From: Candidatus Delongbacteria bacterium
Lineage (GTDB): Bacteria > CAIWAD01
Direction of reading: 5' to 3'
Length of the DNA stretch: 64,000 nt
Assembly (NCBI GenBank): GCA_041675285.1
Contig: JBAYTZ010000012.1
Coordinates: 45,597 to 109,596, forward strand
Of the stretch, positions 41,706 through 50,228 are shown piece after piece. The first letter of the stretch is position 1; each line of letters starts with the position of its first letter. The position numbers and the translations under genes were made by a program. The notes below the pieces were generated by a model. It saw only the letters and a program-made list of their open reading frames with translations, was not told the DNA's origin and ran no database searches.

Positions 41706-42332
41706 GCCAAGCCCCGCCCCCGCACTTCCCCATGGCCAATCCCCGGCTCGCTCCACCAGCCCCGCCCGCACGGGGTCACGCTGGACGTGCCACACGGTTC
41801 GGGCCAGGTCTTCTTCCGTGCGCATGGCACGGTCCCAATACTCCCGCGCCCACACCCGGTTGGCAGGGCCCAGAGCGCCGGCCCGCCCCTGGCTGCGAGC
41901 CAGGGCCGCCAGGCGACTTCCCGTCCACGCTTTCCAAGATGCGACGGTCTTGGCCAAGGACCACGGCGGCAGGGTGCGCAACACCACGTGGACGTGGTTG
42001 GGCATGACTGTCCAGGCCAGCAGCTGAACCCTCGTCCCGTCATGGTAGAGGAGGGCGTCCCGCACCAGGCCGGCGGCCCGGGGATCGGCCAACAGGCAAC
42101 AGCCGAGGCCTTGATCCAGCAGGTCCTGCCAGGGGCGCGACGTGGCCAAATGGCGGGAGTAGCTGGGCGACAACGCCATGTCCGAAGCCAGCGCCGCCCA
42201 AATCTCGCCGGGGACGGCGTCCGCCAAATGAAAGACCACGTGTTGGATCAGCGCGTGGGACTCCAGGTGGGGCAGGTAGCCTCTGGAGCGCCACAGAGGC
42301 TCACCGGATGTGGATTCTTCGACCTGTGTCAC
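41691..42332 (-). CDS. REP-associated tyrosine transposase (RAYT), IS200-like Y1 family
   Basis: The ~213-aa protein shows the Y1 HUH signature VMPNHVHVVL and the RAYT pattern: RGYLPHLE at the start, LLAWTVMPNHVHVV, W.S.T.., REYWDRAMRTEEDLARTVWHVQRDPVRAGLV near the end (helix with WxxRxxDPVRAGLV) and a C-terminal PWGSA. RAYTs act on the REP palindromes around them. GTG 42332 after AAAGGGTGG is the likely start; the frame is open to ATG 42446 but that part is low-complexity and proline-rich. The palindromes at 41679 and 42452 bracket it. Confidence 0.85.
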   Translation of the reverse strand: MTQVEESTSGEPLWRSRGYLPHLESHALIQHVVFHLADAVPGEIWAALASDMALSPSYSRHLATSRPWQDLLDQGLGCCLLADPRAAGLVRDALLYHDGTRVQLLAWTVMPNHVHVVLRTLPPWSLAKTVASWKAWTGSRLAALARSQGRAGALGPANRVWAREYWDRAMRTEEDLARTVWHVQRDPVRAGLVERAGDWPWGSAGAGLGGPPG

Positions 42333-42451
42333 GCGGCCACCCTTTCCCAATTGCGGGGACCAAGGTGGAGTGCGGGTGGGTGGGAAGGTGGGCCCGGCGG
42401 GGGCGGAGGGGAGGAATAGAATCCTCGTGTTCGGGGTGGGTGACAACCAAA

Positions 42452-42490
42452 CGCGCGGGACCGCCAGGCTCAGCCTGGCGGTCCCGCGCG
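42452..42490 (+). repeat. REP palindrome, right flank of RAYT 1
   Basis: This is an 18-bp perfect stem (CGCGCGGGACCGCCAGGC and its complement) with a TCA loop. Same core as the left copy at 41679-41705. Confidence 0.85.
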
Positions 42491-42500
42491 CCTGACGAGA

Positions 42501-43487
42501 TCAATCAAAGGTGGCGTCCAGGTCGTAGCCGTTGGCCCGCATCCAGCCGTCGTCCAGGAACTTGCTCAGGTAGCGCTCGCCCGAATCGCACAGCTCCACC
42601 ACGATCACCTGGTCGCGGGTCATTCCGCGGGCCACGCGGCGTGCCGCGGCCAGGATCGTGCCGCTGCTGCCGCCCACCAGAATGCCCTCCTCGCGGACGA
42701 TCCGGCGCGCCCAGTAGAAGCTCTCGGCGTCGCTGACGTAGTGCATCTCGTCCACCACGCCCAGGTTCAGGGTCTGGGGCACATAGTCGTTGCCGATGCC
42801 TTCCACCTGGTAGATCTCGCCCTCGATCATCTCGCCCGTGTCGAAGAAGCACTTGAGGCTGCTGCCCTGGGGTTCCGCGCCCACGATGCGGACGGCCGGG
42901 TTCCGCTCCTTGAGGAAGCGGCCGGCGCCGCTGATGGAGCCTCCCGTGCCCATGCCCATCACGAAGGCGTCCACCCGGCCCTCCGTGTCCCGCCAGATCT
43001 CGGACCCCGTCAGGCGGTAGTGGCAATCCGGATTGGCCGGACTGGTGAACTGGCCGGCCAGGGCTCCGCCCGGTGTCTCCCGGGCGATGCGCTCGGCTAC
43101 GCCTGCGTAACTCTCGGGATGGTCGTGCGGCAGGTCCGTGCGCGTGCGGATCACCGTCGCGCCAAAGGCCCGCAGCATCAACTCGCGCTCCATGCTCATC
43201 TTCTCCGGCATGGCGATGACGCACTTGTAGCCGCGCTGGGCGCAGACCATGGCCAGGCCGATGCCCGTGTTGCCGCTGGTTCCCTCCACCACGGTTCCGC
43301 CTGGTTTCAGGCGGCCCGTGCGCTCCAGTTCCTCCACCAGGGCCACGGCCACCCGGTCCTTGATGCTGCCCGTGGGGCTGACGCGTTCCACTTTGGCCAG
43401 GAAGGTGGGTGCCAGATCGGCGCAGACCCGGTTCAGCCGGACAAGCGGCGTGTTGGCCGTCAGGGACAGGATGTTCTCGTGTATCAC
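42501..43487 (-). CDS. PLP-dependent cysteine synthase / cystathionine beta-synthase
   Basis: The 328-aa enzyme of the CysK/CBS family has the PLP lysine in SPTGSIKDRVA, the asparagine loop EGTSGNTGIGLA and the phosphate loop GMGTGGSISGAG. The stretches GSSLKCFFDTGEMIEGEIYQVEGIGNDYVPQTLN and YWARRIVREEGILVGGSSGTILAA favour the cystathionine beta-synthase-like branch. It makes cysteine or cystathionine from (O-acetyl)serine. The start is GTG 43487 after GAGGAGATCCT, overlapping the SpoIID-like gene stop by four bases. Confidence 0.88.
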   Translation of the reverse strand: MIHENILSLTANTPLVRLNRVCADLAPTFLAKVERVSPTGSIKDRVAVALVEELERTGRLKPGGTVVEGTSGNTGIGLAMVCAQRGYKCVIAMPEKMSMERELMLRAFGATVIRTRTDLPHDHPESYAGVAERIARETPGGALAGQFTSPANPDCHYRLTGSEIWRDTEGRVDAFVMGMGTGGSISGAGRFLKERNPAVRIVGAEPQGSSLKCFFDTGEMIEGEIYQVEGIGNDYVPQTLNLGVVDEMHYVSDAESFYWARRIVREEGILVGGSSGTILAAARRVARGMTRDQVIVVELCDSGERYLSKFLDDGWMRANGYDLDATFD

Positions 43488-45124
43488 AGGATCTCCTCGG
43501 AAACGATGAACACCAGTCGGGTGCCCGGATAGTAGTGGACCAGAATCTCGCGCCAGTCGCGGCCCTCCAGGGCCATGCGCGTGGCGCCCAGCTGGCAGAG
43601 GCCCACCCCGTGGCCCCAGCCCTTGCCGTGGATGAGCAGACGCTCGCCCCGCCACTCGAAACAGATCAACGCGCTGTAGAGGCAACTGGGCGAGAGGGCC
43701 AGCCGGATGGCCAGCTCCTTGCCCAGCACGAACTCGCCCTGGTCCGTCACCACGCGCAGGGCCTTCAGGCGCCCGGAGGCGCCGCGCTCCAGCGGAACCA
43801 GCTCCAGCAGCTGCCCAAAGGCGCGCCCCGTGGCCCGGCGGATGTGGCTGGCGGCCTCCTCGCGCCCCAGTTCCACGGTCCAGCGATAGAAGCCGTCGCT
43901 GAACGCGAGGCCCGCGGGCAGGGAGAACTCTTCGGTGTTGCACCAGACGGCTTCAGGTGTCTGGATCCACTCACGCCAGTCGGCCTCCGTCCGCGGCGCG
44001 CGGAAGTCCGGGTCCGGCCGGCAGGTGTCGCGGAAGCTGGGCAGGTAGGGGATGGCCTGGTCTTCCCAGACGTGCTCGTAGGCCTCCACGATGCCGCCAC
44101 AGCTCTTGGAGTAGCGGGCGTCGCAGATCTGGCCCGCGTGGACCAGCACCTGGTGGGCCGTGTCACGGGCGGCGGCCAGGGATGTGTCACGCAGCGTGCG
44201 CGAGCCGCGGAAGCATTGGCAGTGATCGTCGGCACAGATGTCGAAGGGTTCGCCCGCGTGGTGCCGGCCGCGGGTGGCCAGCAGCGTGCTGCGGGCGGCC
44301 ACGGTCTGGGCGCGCAGCAGGGCGGGGGGCGAATCCGCCGTCATCTCCGAGGAGTTGACGCTGGCCAGGTAGCGTTCCAGCGGCAGTTCGTTCACCACTC
44401 CCAGGCGGCCGTCCGGCTCCAGGACGATCTCCAGCGTGTCCTCGTAGGCCAGGCTCTCCGTGTGGTCCCAGTGGAAGCCGATGCCCACGCGCACGTCCGC
44501 CACGTCGGCCAGATCGCCGGGTGCCAGCGAGAGACGCAGCGGCGCGGACGTGAGTCGCTCCACCGCCTCGCCCTCCACCTGCAGGGCCAGACCGCCGGCG
44601 GGGGGCGTCACCGTCCAGCGACAGCGCACGGGCACGCGCAGGTGCCAGAGCGCGGGAGGTCCCAGCTGCGACGCGCGGCCCGCGAGCTCGCCCAGGGCCA
44701 GCCGGGCGCGCGCCAGGATGGCGTGATCCTCGGGCTGGGCCAGTTCGCGCAACATGTGCGCGCCCGCGTCCGCCGGGACCGGCGGTCCCAGGGGCAGGGA
44801 GAGCAGCCGGGTGGGCCAGGCGCGCGCCGCGCCCCATTGGCCGCCGGGCGCGTGATCCCGCAGGACGGGTTCAAGTCCGGCCGCGTCCAGGGCGCTCCGC
44901 GCTGCCTCAAGCAAGTTGCCGTCGGCGCACTCCAGCACCTTCAGCGCGGGCTGGACCGTGCCGGGCCGGACAGCCGCCGGCCGCACACGCAGCCCGCCCT
45001 CCAGCCGCAGCGTTTGGTCGCCGAGCCGAGCCTGACAACCTGCCGGCACCCGCAGGAGAACTTCGTCCCGCTGATGCAGGAAGCCGATGCGCACGCGCTC
45101 CAAGGTCCGCGCCTCCGCTTGCAT
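43484..45124 (-). CDS. SpoIID/LytB-domain protein
   Basis: The ~546-aa protein has a C-terminal SpoIID domain: NELPLERYLASVNSSEMTADSPPALLRAQTVAARST, ICADDHCQCFRG, ARYSKSCGGIVEAYEHVW and the ending GKGWGHGVGLCQLGATRMALEG, all family signatures. SpoIID in Bacillus is a peptidoglycan lytic transglycosylase; outside sporeformers these proteins are thought to work on peptidoglycan or be sporulation-independent. No signal peptide is obvious. ATG 45124 is chosen; TTG 45154 is also open. Confidence 0.85.
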   Translation of the reverse strand: MQAEARTLERVRIGFLHQRDEVLLRVPAGCQARLGDQTLRLEGGLRVRPAAVRPGTVQPALKVLECADGNLLEAARSALDAAGLEPVLRDHAPGGQWGAARAWPTRLLSLPLGPPVPADAGAHMLRELAQPEDHAILARARLALGELAGRASQLGPPALWHLRVPVRCRWTVTPPAGGLALQVEGEAVERLTSAPLRLSLAPGDLADVADVRVGIGFHWDHTESLAYEDTLEIVLEPDGRLGVVNELPLERYLASVNSSEMTADSPPALLRAQTVAARSTLLATRGRHHAGEPFDICADDHCQCFRGSRTLRDTSLAAARDTAHQVLVHAGQICDARYSKSCGGIVEAYEHVWEDQAIPYLPSFRDTCRPDPDFRAPRTEADWREWIQTPEAVWCNTEEFSLPAGLAFSDGFYRWTVELGREEAASHIRRATGRAFGQLLELVPLERGASGRLKALRVVTDQGEFVLGKELAIRLALSPSCLYSALICFEWRGERLLIHGKGWGHGVGLCQLGATRMALEGRDWREILVHYYPGTRLVFIVSEEIL

Positions 45125-45197
45125 GAATCTGGCCGCCCCGTGCGGCCTGCCCAAGGTAGCGATTGAGACGACCGGCCGGCCGGTGTCGCGGCGCTCG

Positions 45198-45845
45198 TCA
45201 ACCGGCGCCCAGACCGTGGCGCCAGGCCAGCCAACCCGTCAGATTGACCGCCAGGTGCAGGGCCATTCCCGGCCAGAGTGAACCGCTGCGCTCCCGAGCC
45301 CAGCCCAGCGCCAGGCCCAGCAGCCAGAGCGAGGGCAGGGCCCGCAGGCTGCCGTGGGAGGCGGCGAAGAGCAGGGCCGGCCCCCAAAGCGCGCCCGGCG
45401 TCCCCAGGTGGCGGCGCCAGAGCCAGGGCAGCAGGCCGCGGTAGAGGATCTCCTCCATCACCGGTGCCAGCCCCAGCAGGCTCAACCCAATCAGCGCGCC
45501 TTCCAGCGGGCTGCCCGGGGTCAGCAGGTCGCGCAGCGTCGCCTCCGCGGCGGGATCCGGCGGGAGCAGGCCCTGAACGCCCAGGTGCAGGACCTGGTAG
45601 AGGACGGCCAGCGGCAGCGGCGCCAGCCAGAGGGCCCGGCGCCAGGCTGGTGTCAGGGCACGGTTGGGCAGGATGCCCGGCCGCAGCTCCTGAGGAGTGC
45701 CCAGCAGGATGGGCAAACCCAGCAGCAGTTCCGTGAACAGCACGGCCAGCCGGGTGCCGATGGGGCCCTGGCCCATGGAAGGCAGGATCAGCAGAGCGAG
45801 AAGGGGAATCAGCCAGACCGCCGGCGGCGGATCAGCGCGCCGCAT
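45198..45845 (-). CDS. CPBP-family intramembrane metalloprotease
   Basis: The 215-aa membrane protein has the CPBP (Abi/Rce1-like) motifs EEILYRGLLPWL (EExxxR), FAASHGSLRALPSLWLLGLALGWA and MALHLAVNLTG (HxxxN). These enzymes cleave membrane or prenylated peptides; the substrate is unknown. ATG 45845 overlaps the end of the SpoU methyltransferase gene by 14 bases. Confidence 0.85.
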   Translation of the reverse strand: MRRADPPPAVWLIPLLALLILPSMGQGPIGTRLAVLFTELLLGLPILLGTPQELRPGILPNRALTPAWRRALWLAPLPLAVLYQVLHLGVQGLLPPDPAAEATLRDLLTPGSPLEGALIGLSLLGLAPVMEEILYRGLLPWLWRRHLGTPGALWGPALLFAASHGSLRALPSLWLLGLALGWARERSGSLWPGMALHLAVNLTGWLAWRHGLGAG

Positions 45846-46596
45846 GGCGGAACCGTTCCCAGGCGCAGACCGCCAGCGCGTGGCCCACGTTGAGGCTCTC
45901 CGCGCGCCCGGCGCCCGGAATGCGCAGGCGGGCGTCCAACCGGGCCGCCGGGAGGCGCAGACCGTGACTCTCGCTGCCCAGCACCAGCACGTCGTCGGGG
46001 CGGAAGTCGAATTGGCCCAGCGGCGTGCCGGCGTGGGCGTCCAGGCCCACCAGCCGGGCCGGCGCCAAATCCCCCAGCGCGCCCTCGTCCTCCAGCATGC
46101 GACAGGCGGCCAGCTGAAACACGGCGCCCATGGAGGCGCGGATGCCCCGCGGACTCCAGGGGTCGGCGCAGGGAGCCAGCAGCCAGATCCGGTCGAAGCC
46201 GAACCAGAGGGCCGTGCGCAGCATGGCGCCCACGTTGCCCGGATCCTGCACGCCGTCCAGCAGGATGTGCGGGGAGTGGGCGGAGCGACCCGCGGGCGGC
46301 GGACCGGCCAGCAGGATGCCCTCCGGACTGGGCTGGTCCGCCAGCCGGGCCAGCTCGTGGGACCGCAGGGTGCGCAGGTGGGCGGAGGCGAGACCCGTGC
46401 CTTCGCCACCTAAAGGGTTCAGCAGTTCCTCCGCCCGCTCGGCCTCCACCAGCGCCCACTCCGGCCGGCCCCCGGCGCGCAGGTATTCCTGGCAGCACTT
46501 CGGACCGGGGATCAGCACCAGACCGGCGGCTTGGCGTCCCGCCGGCCGCAGCAGGCTGACCAGGTCGCGGAATTCGTCGCGGGTTAGACGGGTCAT
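45832..46596 (-). CDS. SpoU/TrmH-family RNA 2'-O-methyltransferase
   Basis: The 254-aa knotted methyltransferase has an N-terminal substrate-binding domain and the three SPOUT motifs: LLDGVQDPGNVGAMLRTA (motif 1), VLVLGSESHGL (motif 2) and IPGAGRAESLNVGHALAV (motif 3). It methylates a ribose in rRNA or tRNA; the exact site is not predictable. ATG 46596 follows AGGA by seven bases; ATG 46614 is an alternative. Confidence 0.88.
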   Translation of the reverse strand: MTRLTRDEFRDLVSLLRPAGRQAAGLVLIPGPKCCQEYLRAGGRPEWALVEAERAEELLNPLGGEGTGLASAHLRTLRSHELARLADQPSPEGILLAGPPPAGRSAHSPHILLDGVQDPGNVGAMLRTALWFGFDRIWLLAPCADPWSPRGIRASMGAVFQLAACRMLEDEGALGDLAPARLVGLDAHAGTPLGQFDFRPDDVLVLGSESHGLRLPAARLDARLRIPGAGRAESLNVGHALAVCAWERFRHAAR

Positions 46597-46713
46597 GGAC
46601 GGGTCCTGTGGCATTGGGCCGCGCCTCGGTGGGCGGATCGGAGTTCAGGTTGCGGCGCCGCGGGTGTATGTTGCCTGCCGGGAAGACGCACCGGGGCCAG
46701 CTCCACCCGGTGG

Positions 46714-47178
46714 CTACAAGTCGACGAAGTCCTGCTCGGCCTCCTGCAGGCCCTGCAGCAGATCCGCCGCCGTGCGGCGGGGCCGCAGCCGGGCGCAGAG
46801 ATCGTGACGGGCGAGCCGGGAGATCCGCGCCAGCAACTTGAGGTGCCCGCCGGAATTGCCGGACGGGCTGAGAAGCAGGAAGACCAGGAATGCCGGGCCG
46901 TCCGGCGCCTGGAAATCCAGGCCGGGATCGAACAGGCCCAGCGCCACCACCGGTTCGCTCTGGTCCAGGCAGTTGCAGTGGGGAATGGCCACCCCGGATC
47001 CGATGCCCGTGGGATACTCGCGTTCGCGCTCCAGCACCAGCTCCAGGGCCCGGGCCGGATCGCGCACGGCCCCACTGGCGGCCAGCAGCCCCACCAGCTG
47101 CTCGATCCCGTCGCGCGCGTCCCGCGCCTGGCCCACGGCCAGCACATGACGGGTGTCCAACAGGTGGGAAAGCTTCAT
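46714..47178 (-). CDS. PTS IIA-like (fructose/nitrogen type) protein
   Basis: The 154-aa EIIA-type-2 domain has the phosphorylated histidine (His67) in the motif REYPTGIGSGVAIPHC. This is the PtsN/FruA-IIA family. No PTS membrane component is nearby, so a regulatory role as for PtsN is more likely than sugar uptake. Its promoter region faces the divergent cutA gene. Confidence 0.85.
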   Translation of the reverse strand: MKLSHLLDTRHVLAVGQARDARDGIEQLVGLLAASGAVRDPARALELVLEREREYPTGIGSGVAIPHCNCLDQSEPVVALGLFDPGLDFQAPDGPAFLVFLLLSPSGNSGGHLKLLARISRLARHDLCARLRPRRTAADLLQGLQEAEQDFVDL

Positions 47179-47240
47179 GACCGCGCTCCAGTGCTTGCTG
47201 CGGGAAAAATAGGAAACGCCAATCCGGATTGGAGGGAAAG

Positions 47241-47567
47241 ATGAGCGACCTGCGACTTGTGATGTCCACCGTGGGCAGCGCCCGCCAGGCCAAGGAACTG
47301 GGCCGGCAGCTGGTCGAGGAGGGACTGGCCGCCTGCGTGACCCTGTTGCCCGGCTGCGTCTCGGTCTACCGCTGGGAGGGGGAGATGCAGGAGGAGCCCG
47401 AGTGCCTGCTGCTCATCAAAACGCTGGACGAGCGCCTGGACGACCTGGAGCTCCGGCTGGGCCAGCTGCATCCCTACGAACTGCCCGAGTTCCTGGCCCT
47501 GGAGCCCGCCGCGGTCAGCGACGGCTATCTGGGCTGGGTCCAGGCCGCCTGTGGAAAATCCAGCTGA
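47241..47567 (+). CDS. cutA: Divalent-cation tolerance protein CutA
   Basis: The 108-aa CutA1 trimeric protein reads VMSTVGSARQAKELGRQLVEEGLAACVTLLPGCVSVYRWEGEMQEEPECLLLIKT, LHPYELPEFLAL. Originally linked to copper tolerance; its precise role is unclear. The ATG at 47241 has GGAGGGAAAG directly upstream. Confidence 0.92.
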   Translation: MSDLRLVMSTVGSARQAKELGRQLVEEGLAACVTLLPGCVSVYRWEGEMQEEPECLLLIKTLDERLDDLELRLGQLHPYELPEFLALEPAAVSDGYLGWVQAACGKSS

Positions 47568-47629
47568 AAAGTGGCCCGGCGGGCCGACCCTTCATTGGAT
47601 CAACAATTCCAGTTCGTCATATTTCACCC

Positions 47630-48310
47630 ATGAAAACAATTTCCCCCGCACCGGAACGGCTGGAGGCGTACCAGCGCTTGATGGACCAGTTCGGCCTGCT
47701 CACGGACCGCACCAACTTCATTCGCCAGAAGTGCAGCGGACTGGGTCGGATGGAGTGCCAGACTCTGCAGCTGCTGGAGCAATACCGCCAGCAGAAGCCG
47801 CTGATTCGCCTGCGCATCGCCAACCGCCAGCTGAGCGAGGCCGAGGTGGCCCTCTACCTGCCGCGCTGCATGCGGCCGTCCTACTACGACGGCACCCTGC
47901 GCAAGGAGCAGTTGGACGCGCTGCCCCGCGACCCATCCATGAAGACCCTGGCCGACGAGATCGGCGTGGCCTGCAGCCGCATGACGCGCATCGGCGACAC
48001 GCTCTCCGACGAGATCGACTCCGCCAGCGGACAGATGCGCGGCAAGGGCCTGATCCACCGCGAACCGTCCCCCGACGACCGGCGCGTGATCCTGATCCGG
48101 ATCACCGAGGCCGGTTCCCAGCGCGTGCACACGCAGAACGGCCACGCCAACCGGATCACCCAGCGGCTGCTGGAGCAGATTCCGCAGGAGGAGCAGGACC
48201 TGATCCTGCGCGGCATGGCCGGCTACCTGGCCGCCCTGGAGCGCGTCCTGCCCGGGCTGGTGGAAGAGGAACACGACAACCGTGATTGCAACACAATCCA
48301 ATTCGCATAG
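47630..48310 (+). CDS. MarR-like winged-helix transcriptional regulator
   Basis: The 226-aa protein has a winged-helix domain in its second half (MKTLADEIGVACSRMTRIGDTLSDE, GLIHREPSPDDRRVILIRITEAG) typical of MarR regulators, with an unusually long ~100-residue N-terminal extension that contains CQTLQLLEQYRQQKP and YLPRCMRPSYYDG. No ribosome-binding site is clear before ATG 47630. It lies eight bases before trxA, which suggests a link to thiol redox stress, but that is only inferred from position. Confidence 0.75.
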   Translation: MKTISPAPERLEAYQRLMDQFGLLTDRTNFIRQKCSGLGRMECQTLQLLEQYRQQKPLIRLRIANRQLSEAEVALYLPRCMRPSYYDGTLRKEQLDALPRDPSMKTLADEIGVACSRMTRIGDTLSDEIDSASGQMRGKGLIHREPSPDDRRVILIRITEAGSQRVHTQNGHANRITQRLLEQIPQEEQDLILRGMAGYLAALERVLPGLVEEEHDNRDCNTIQFA

Positions 48311-48318
48311 GAGAGACC

Positions 48319-48633
48319 ATGAGCATCCTCAAGTTGGACCAGGGCAGCTTCCAGAGCACCATTGACGACGGACTCACGCTGGTGGATTTCTGGGCCGAGT
48401 GGTGCGGACCTTGCCGCATGCTGGCGCCCGTGCTGGAAAAGGTGGCGGCGCAGCCCGAGCTGGGCGCGAAGATCGGCAAGGTGAACGTGGACGAGAACCA
48501 GGCCCTGGCGGCCCGCTTCAATGTCCGCGGCATTCCCACCATGATCCTGTTTAAGAGCGGCCAGCCCGTCGACCAGCTGGTGGGCCTGACCAACGAGCAG
48601 AGCATCCTGGCACTGATCGCCCGCCACAAATAG
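48319..48633 (+). CDS. trxA: Thioredoxin
   Basis: The 104-aa thioredoxin has the active site WCGPC in DFWAEWCGPCRMLAP and the cis-proline in RGIPTMILF. It provides general disulfide reduction in the cytoplasm. The ATG at 48319 has AGGAGAG 5 bases upstream. The gene is followed by a classic terminator at 48663. Confidence 0.96.
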   Translation: MSILKLDQGSFQSTIDDGLTLVDFWAEWCGPCRMLAPVLEKVAAQPELGAKIGKVNVDENQALAARFNVRGIPTMILFKSGQPVDQLVGLTNEQSILALIARHK

Positions 48634-48662
48634 CGACGGCACGGCGCGGCAGCAGACATTGG

Positions 48663-48688
48663 AAGGGACCCGGCAACGGGTCCCTTTT
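48663..48688 (+). terminator. Intrinsic terminator after trxA
   Basis: AGGGACCCG / CGGGTCCCT form a 9-bp stem with a GCAA tetraloop, followed by four T. Confidence 0.9.
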
Positions 48689-48765
48689 CTGTGGTCCCGA
48701 TTCGGCACGACTCCACTTCGCCCCTCCAACCTGCCGATATGGAAGGAAAGTCATCAGGAGGACCC

Positions 48766-49875
48766 ATGCGATCTGACCTTGGCACCAAGCTCGCGGCACT
48801 TGCCCTGCTCTGTTTCGTACTGCCCAGCCCCTCTGCCGCCCAGGAGGAGGCCAGCCTGGAGGAAACCCTCAACCAGCTGTCCGGCGATGCGGCCGCGCAG
48901 TACCTGGCCCCGGTCTCCTCTTCCTTCGGCGCCAACCTCAACAGCGGCTGGTTCCACCGAGCGCCCAAAGCCGTCAAACTGGGCTTCAACTTCGAAGCCG
49001 GCTTCGTGGCGATGGGCTCCTTCTTCCCGGACGACGCCACCCATTTCGACGTGGAGGGCTCCTTCCGCTTCAGTGACGACGAGGCGGCCATGATCCTGGA
49101 CTACTGGGCCGATCAGCCCGACAGCCCGGATTTCGAGAGCATCCCGGGCCTCGAGGACTACCTGATCGACCAGATCACGGCGGACGCCTACCGGGTGGGA
49201 ATCTCCGGGGCCACGGTCATCGGCGCGGCCACGGACAGCGTGACGGTCGCGTACGGCGGCGACACCCTGTCCTACCTGAGCGAGGAATACGTGGTGCCGG
49301 CCACCGACGTCAAGCTGCCCTTCGGCGGCTTCGGCGACCTGGCGGACATCAACCTCATGCCGCTGATGGCCCCGCAGCTGACCCTGGGCACGGTCTACGG
49401 CACCCAGTTCACGCTGCGCTATCTGCCGGCGGTGGAGATCGACCAGGACCTGGGCGAATTCAAGTACCTGGGCTTCGGCATCCAGCACAACCCCATGGTT
49501 TGGCTGGACATGAAACTGCCCGTGGACGTCTCGGCCAGCTTCTTCACCCAGAACATGAAGGTGGGCGACTTGTTCGAGTGCTCGTCCACGGCCTTCGGCG
49601 TCAACGCCAGCAAGACCCTGGGCTGGCGCTTCCTCAACCTGACGCCTTACGCCGGCTTCATGCTGGAGAACGCCAGCATGAAGGTCTCCTACGATTTCAT
49701 CGTGGACACGCCCGCCGGACCCGTGACCCAGCCCATCAGCCTGGACCTGGAGAGCGAGAATACCTCGCGCCTGACCCTGGGCCTGAACGCGCGGCTGGGC
49801 ATCGTCAACTGGAACATCGACTACAGTCTGGCGGCCTATCCGGCCATCAGCACGGGAGTCAACCTGGCCTTCTAG
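48766..49875 (+). CDS. Outer-membrane beta-barrel candidate (DUF6588-like)
   Basis: The 369-aa protein has a signal peptide (LAALALLCFVLPSPSAAQ) and then alternating aromatic/hydrophobic short strands throughout, with YLAPVSSSFGANLNSGWFHRA near the N-terminus and a final strand ending in GVNLAF, the aromatic end typical of outer-membrane barrels. This resembles the DUF6588 barrel family of FCB bacteria. ATG 48766 follows AGGAGGACCC. A terminator follows at 49899. Confidence 0.7.
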   Translation: MRSDLGTKLAALALLCFVLPSPSAAQEEASLEETLNQLSGDAAAQYLAPVSSSFGANLNSGWFHRAPKAVKLGFNFEAGFVAMGSFFPDDATHFDVEGSFRFSDDEAAMILDYWADQPDSPDFESIPGLEDYLIDQITADAYRVGISGATVIGAATDSVTVAYGGDTLSYLSEEYVVPATDVKLPFGGFGDLADINLMPLMAPQLTLGTVYGTQFTLRYLPAVEIDQDLGEFKYLGFGIQHNPMVWLDMKLPVDVSASFFTQNMKVGDLFECSSTAFGVNASKTLGWRFLNLTPYAGFMLENASMKVSYDFIVDTPAGPVTQPISLDLESENTSRLTLGLNARLGIVNWNIDYSLAAYPAISTGVNLAF

Positions 49876-49898
49876 CTGGACCCGCATCCGACATGATG

Positions 49899-49924
49899 AA
49901 AGACGGCGCTGCGGCGCCGTCTTT
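49899..49924 (+). terminator. Terminator hairpin after the barrel protein gene
   Basis: AAAGACGGCGC and GCGCCGTCTTT form an 11-bp stem around TGCG, with T at the 3' arm end. Confidence 0.7.
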
Positions 49925-49996
49925 CGTTGGGGCCCACCGGGAATGGAAATGTCCCACCCCCCCGGCTACTTGCCGGCGTTCAACCCGGAGGAGCCG

Positions 49997-50161
49997 ATGT
50001 TTCCGCAACCCGAACTGTGGGTGCCCGCCACCAAGAAAGAGTTGGTGCGCAGCCTGTCCAGCGTCTATCTTGGCCAAGAGGACAAGTTCGCCCGCATGCC
50101 CAAGCAACAGCTCATGGCCATCTTCTTCTACCTGCGCCGGCGGCACGGGATGTTCTCTTGA
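49997..50161 (+). CDS. Small conserved-looking protein of unknown function
   Basis: The 54-aa frame MFPQPELWVPATKKELVRSL continues SSVYLGQEDKFARMPKQQLMAIFFYLRRRHG. ATG 49997 lies five bases after GGAGGAG, which is why it is preferred over ATG 49943. The sequence is rich in structured-looking hydrophobic and basic positions and reads like a small helical domain, but no family is recognised. Confidence 0.55.
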   Translation: MFPQPELWVPATKKELVRSLSSVYLGQEDKFARMPKQQLMAIFFYLRRRHGMFS

Positions 50162-50228
50162 AGACGGTCGGCGCACGGGTCGACGGCAGGGGAATCCCAC
50201 GCCCGACAGGCCGCAACCAGGTGGAGCG

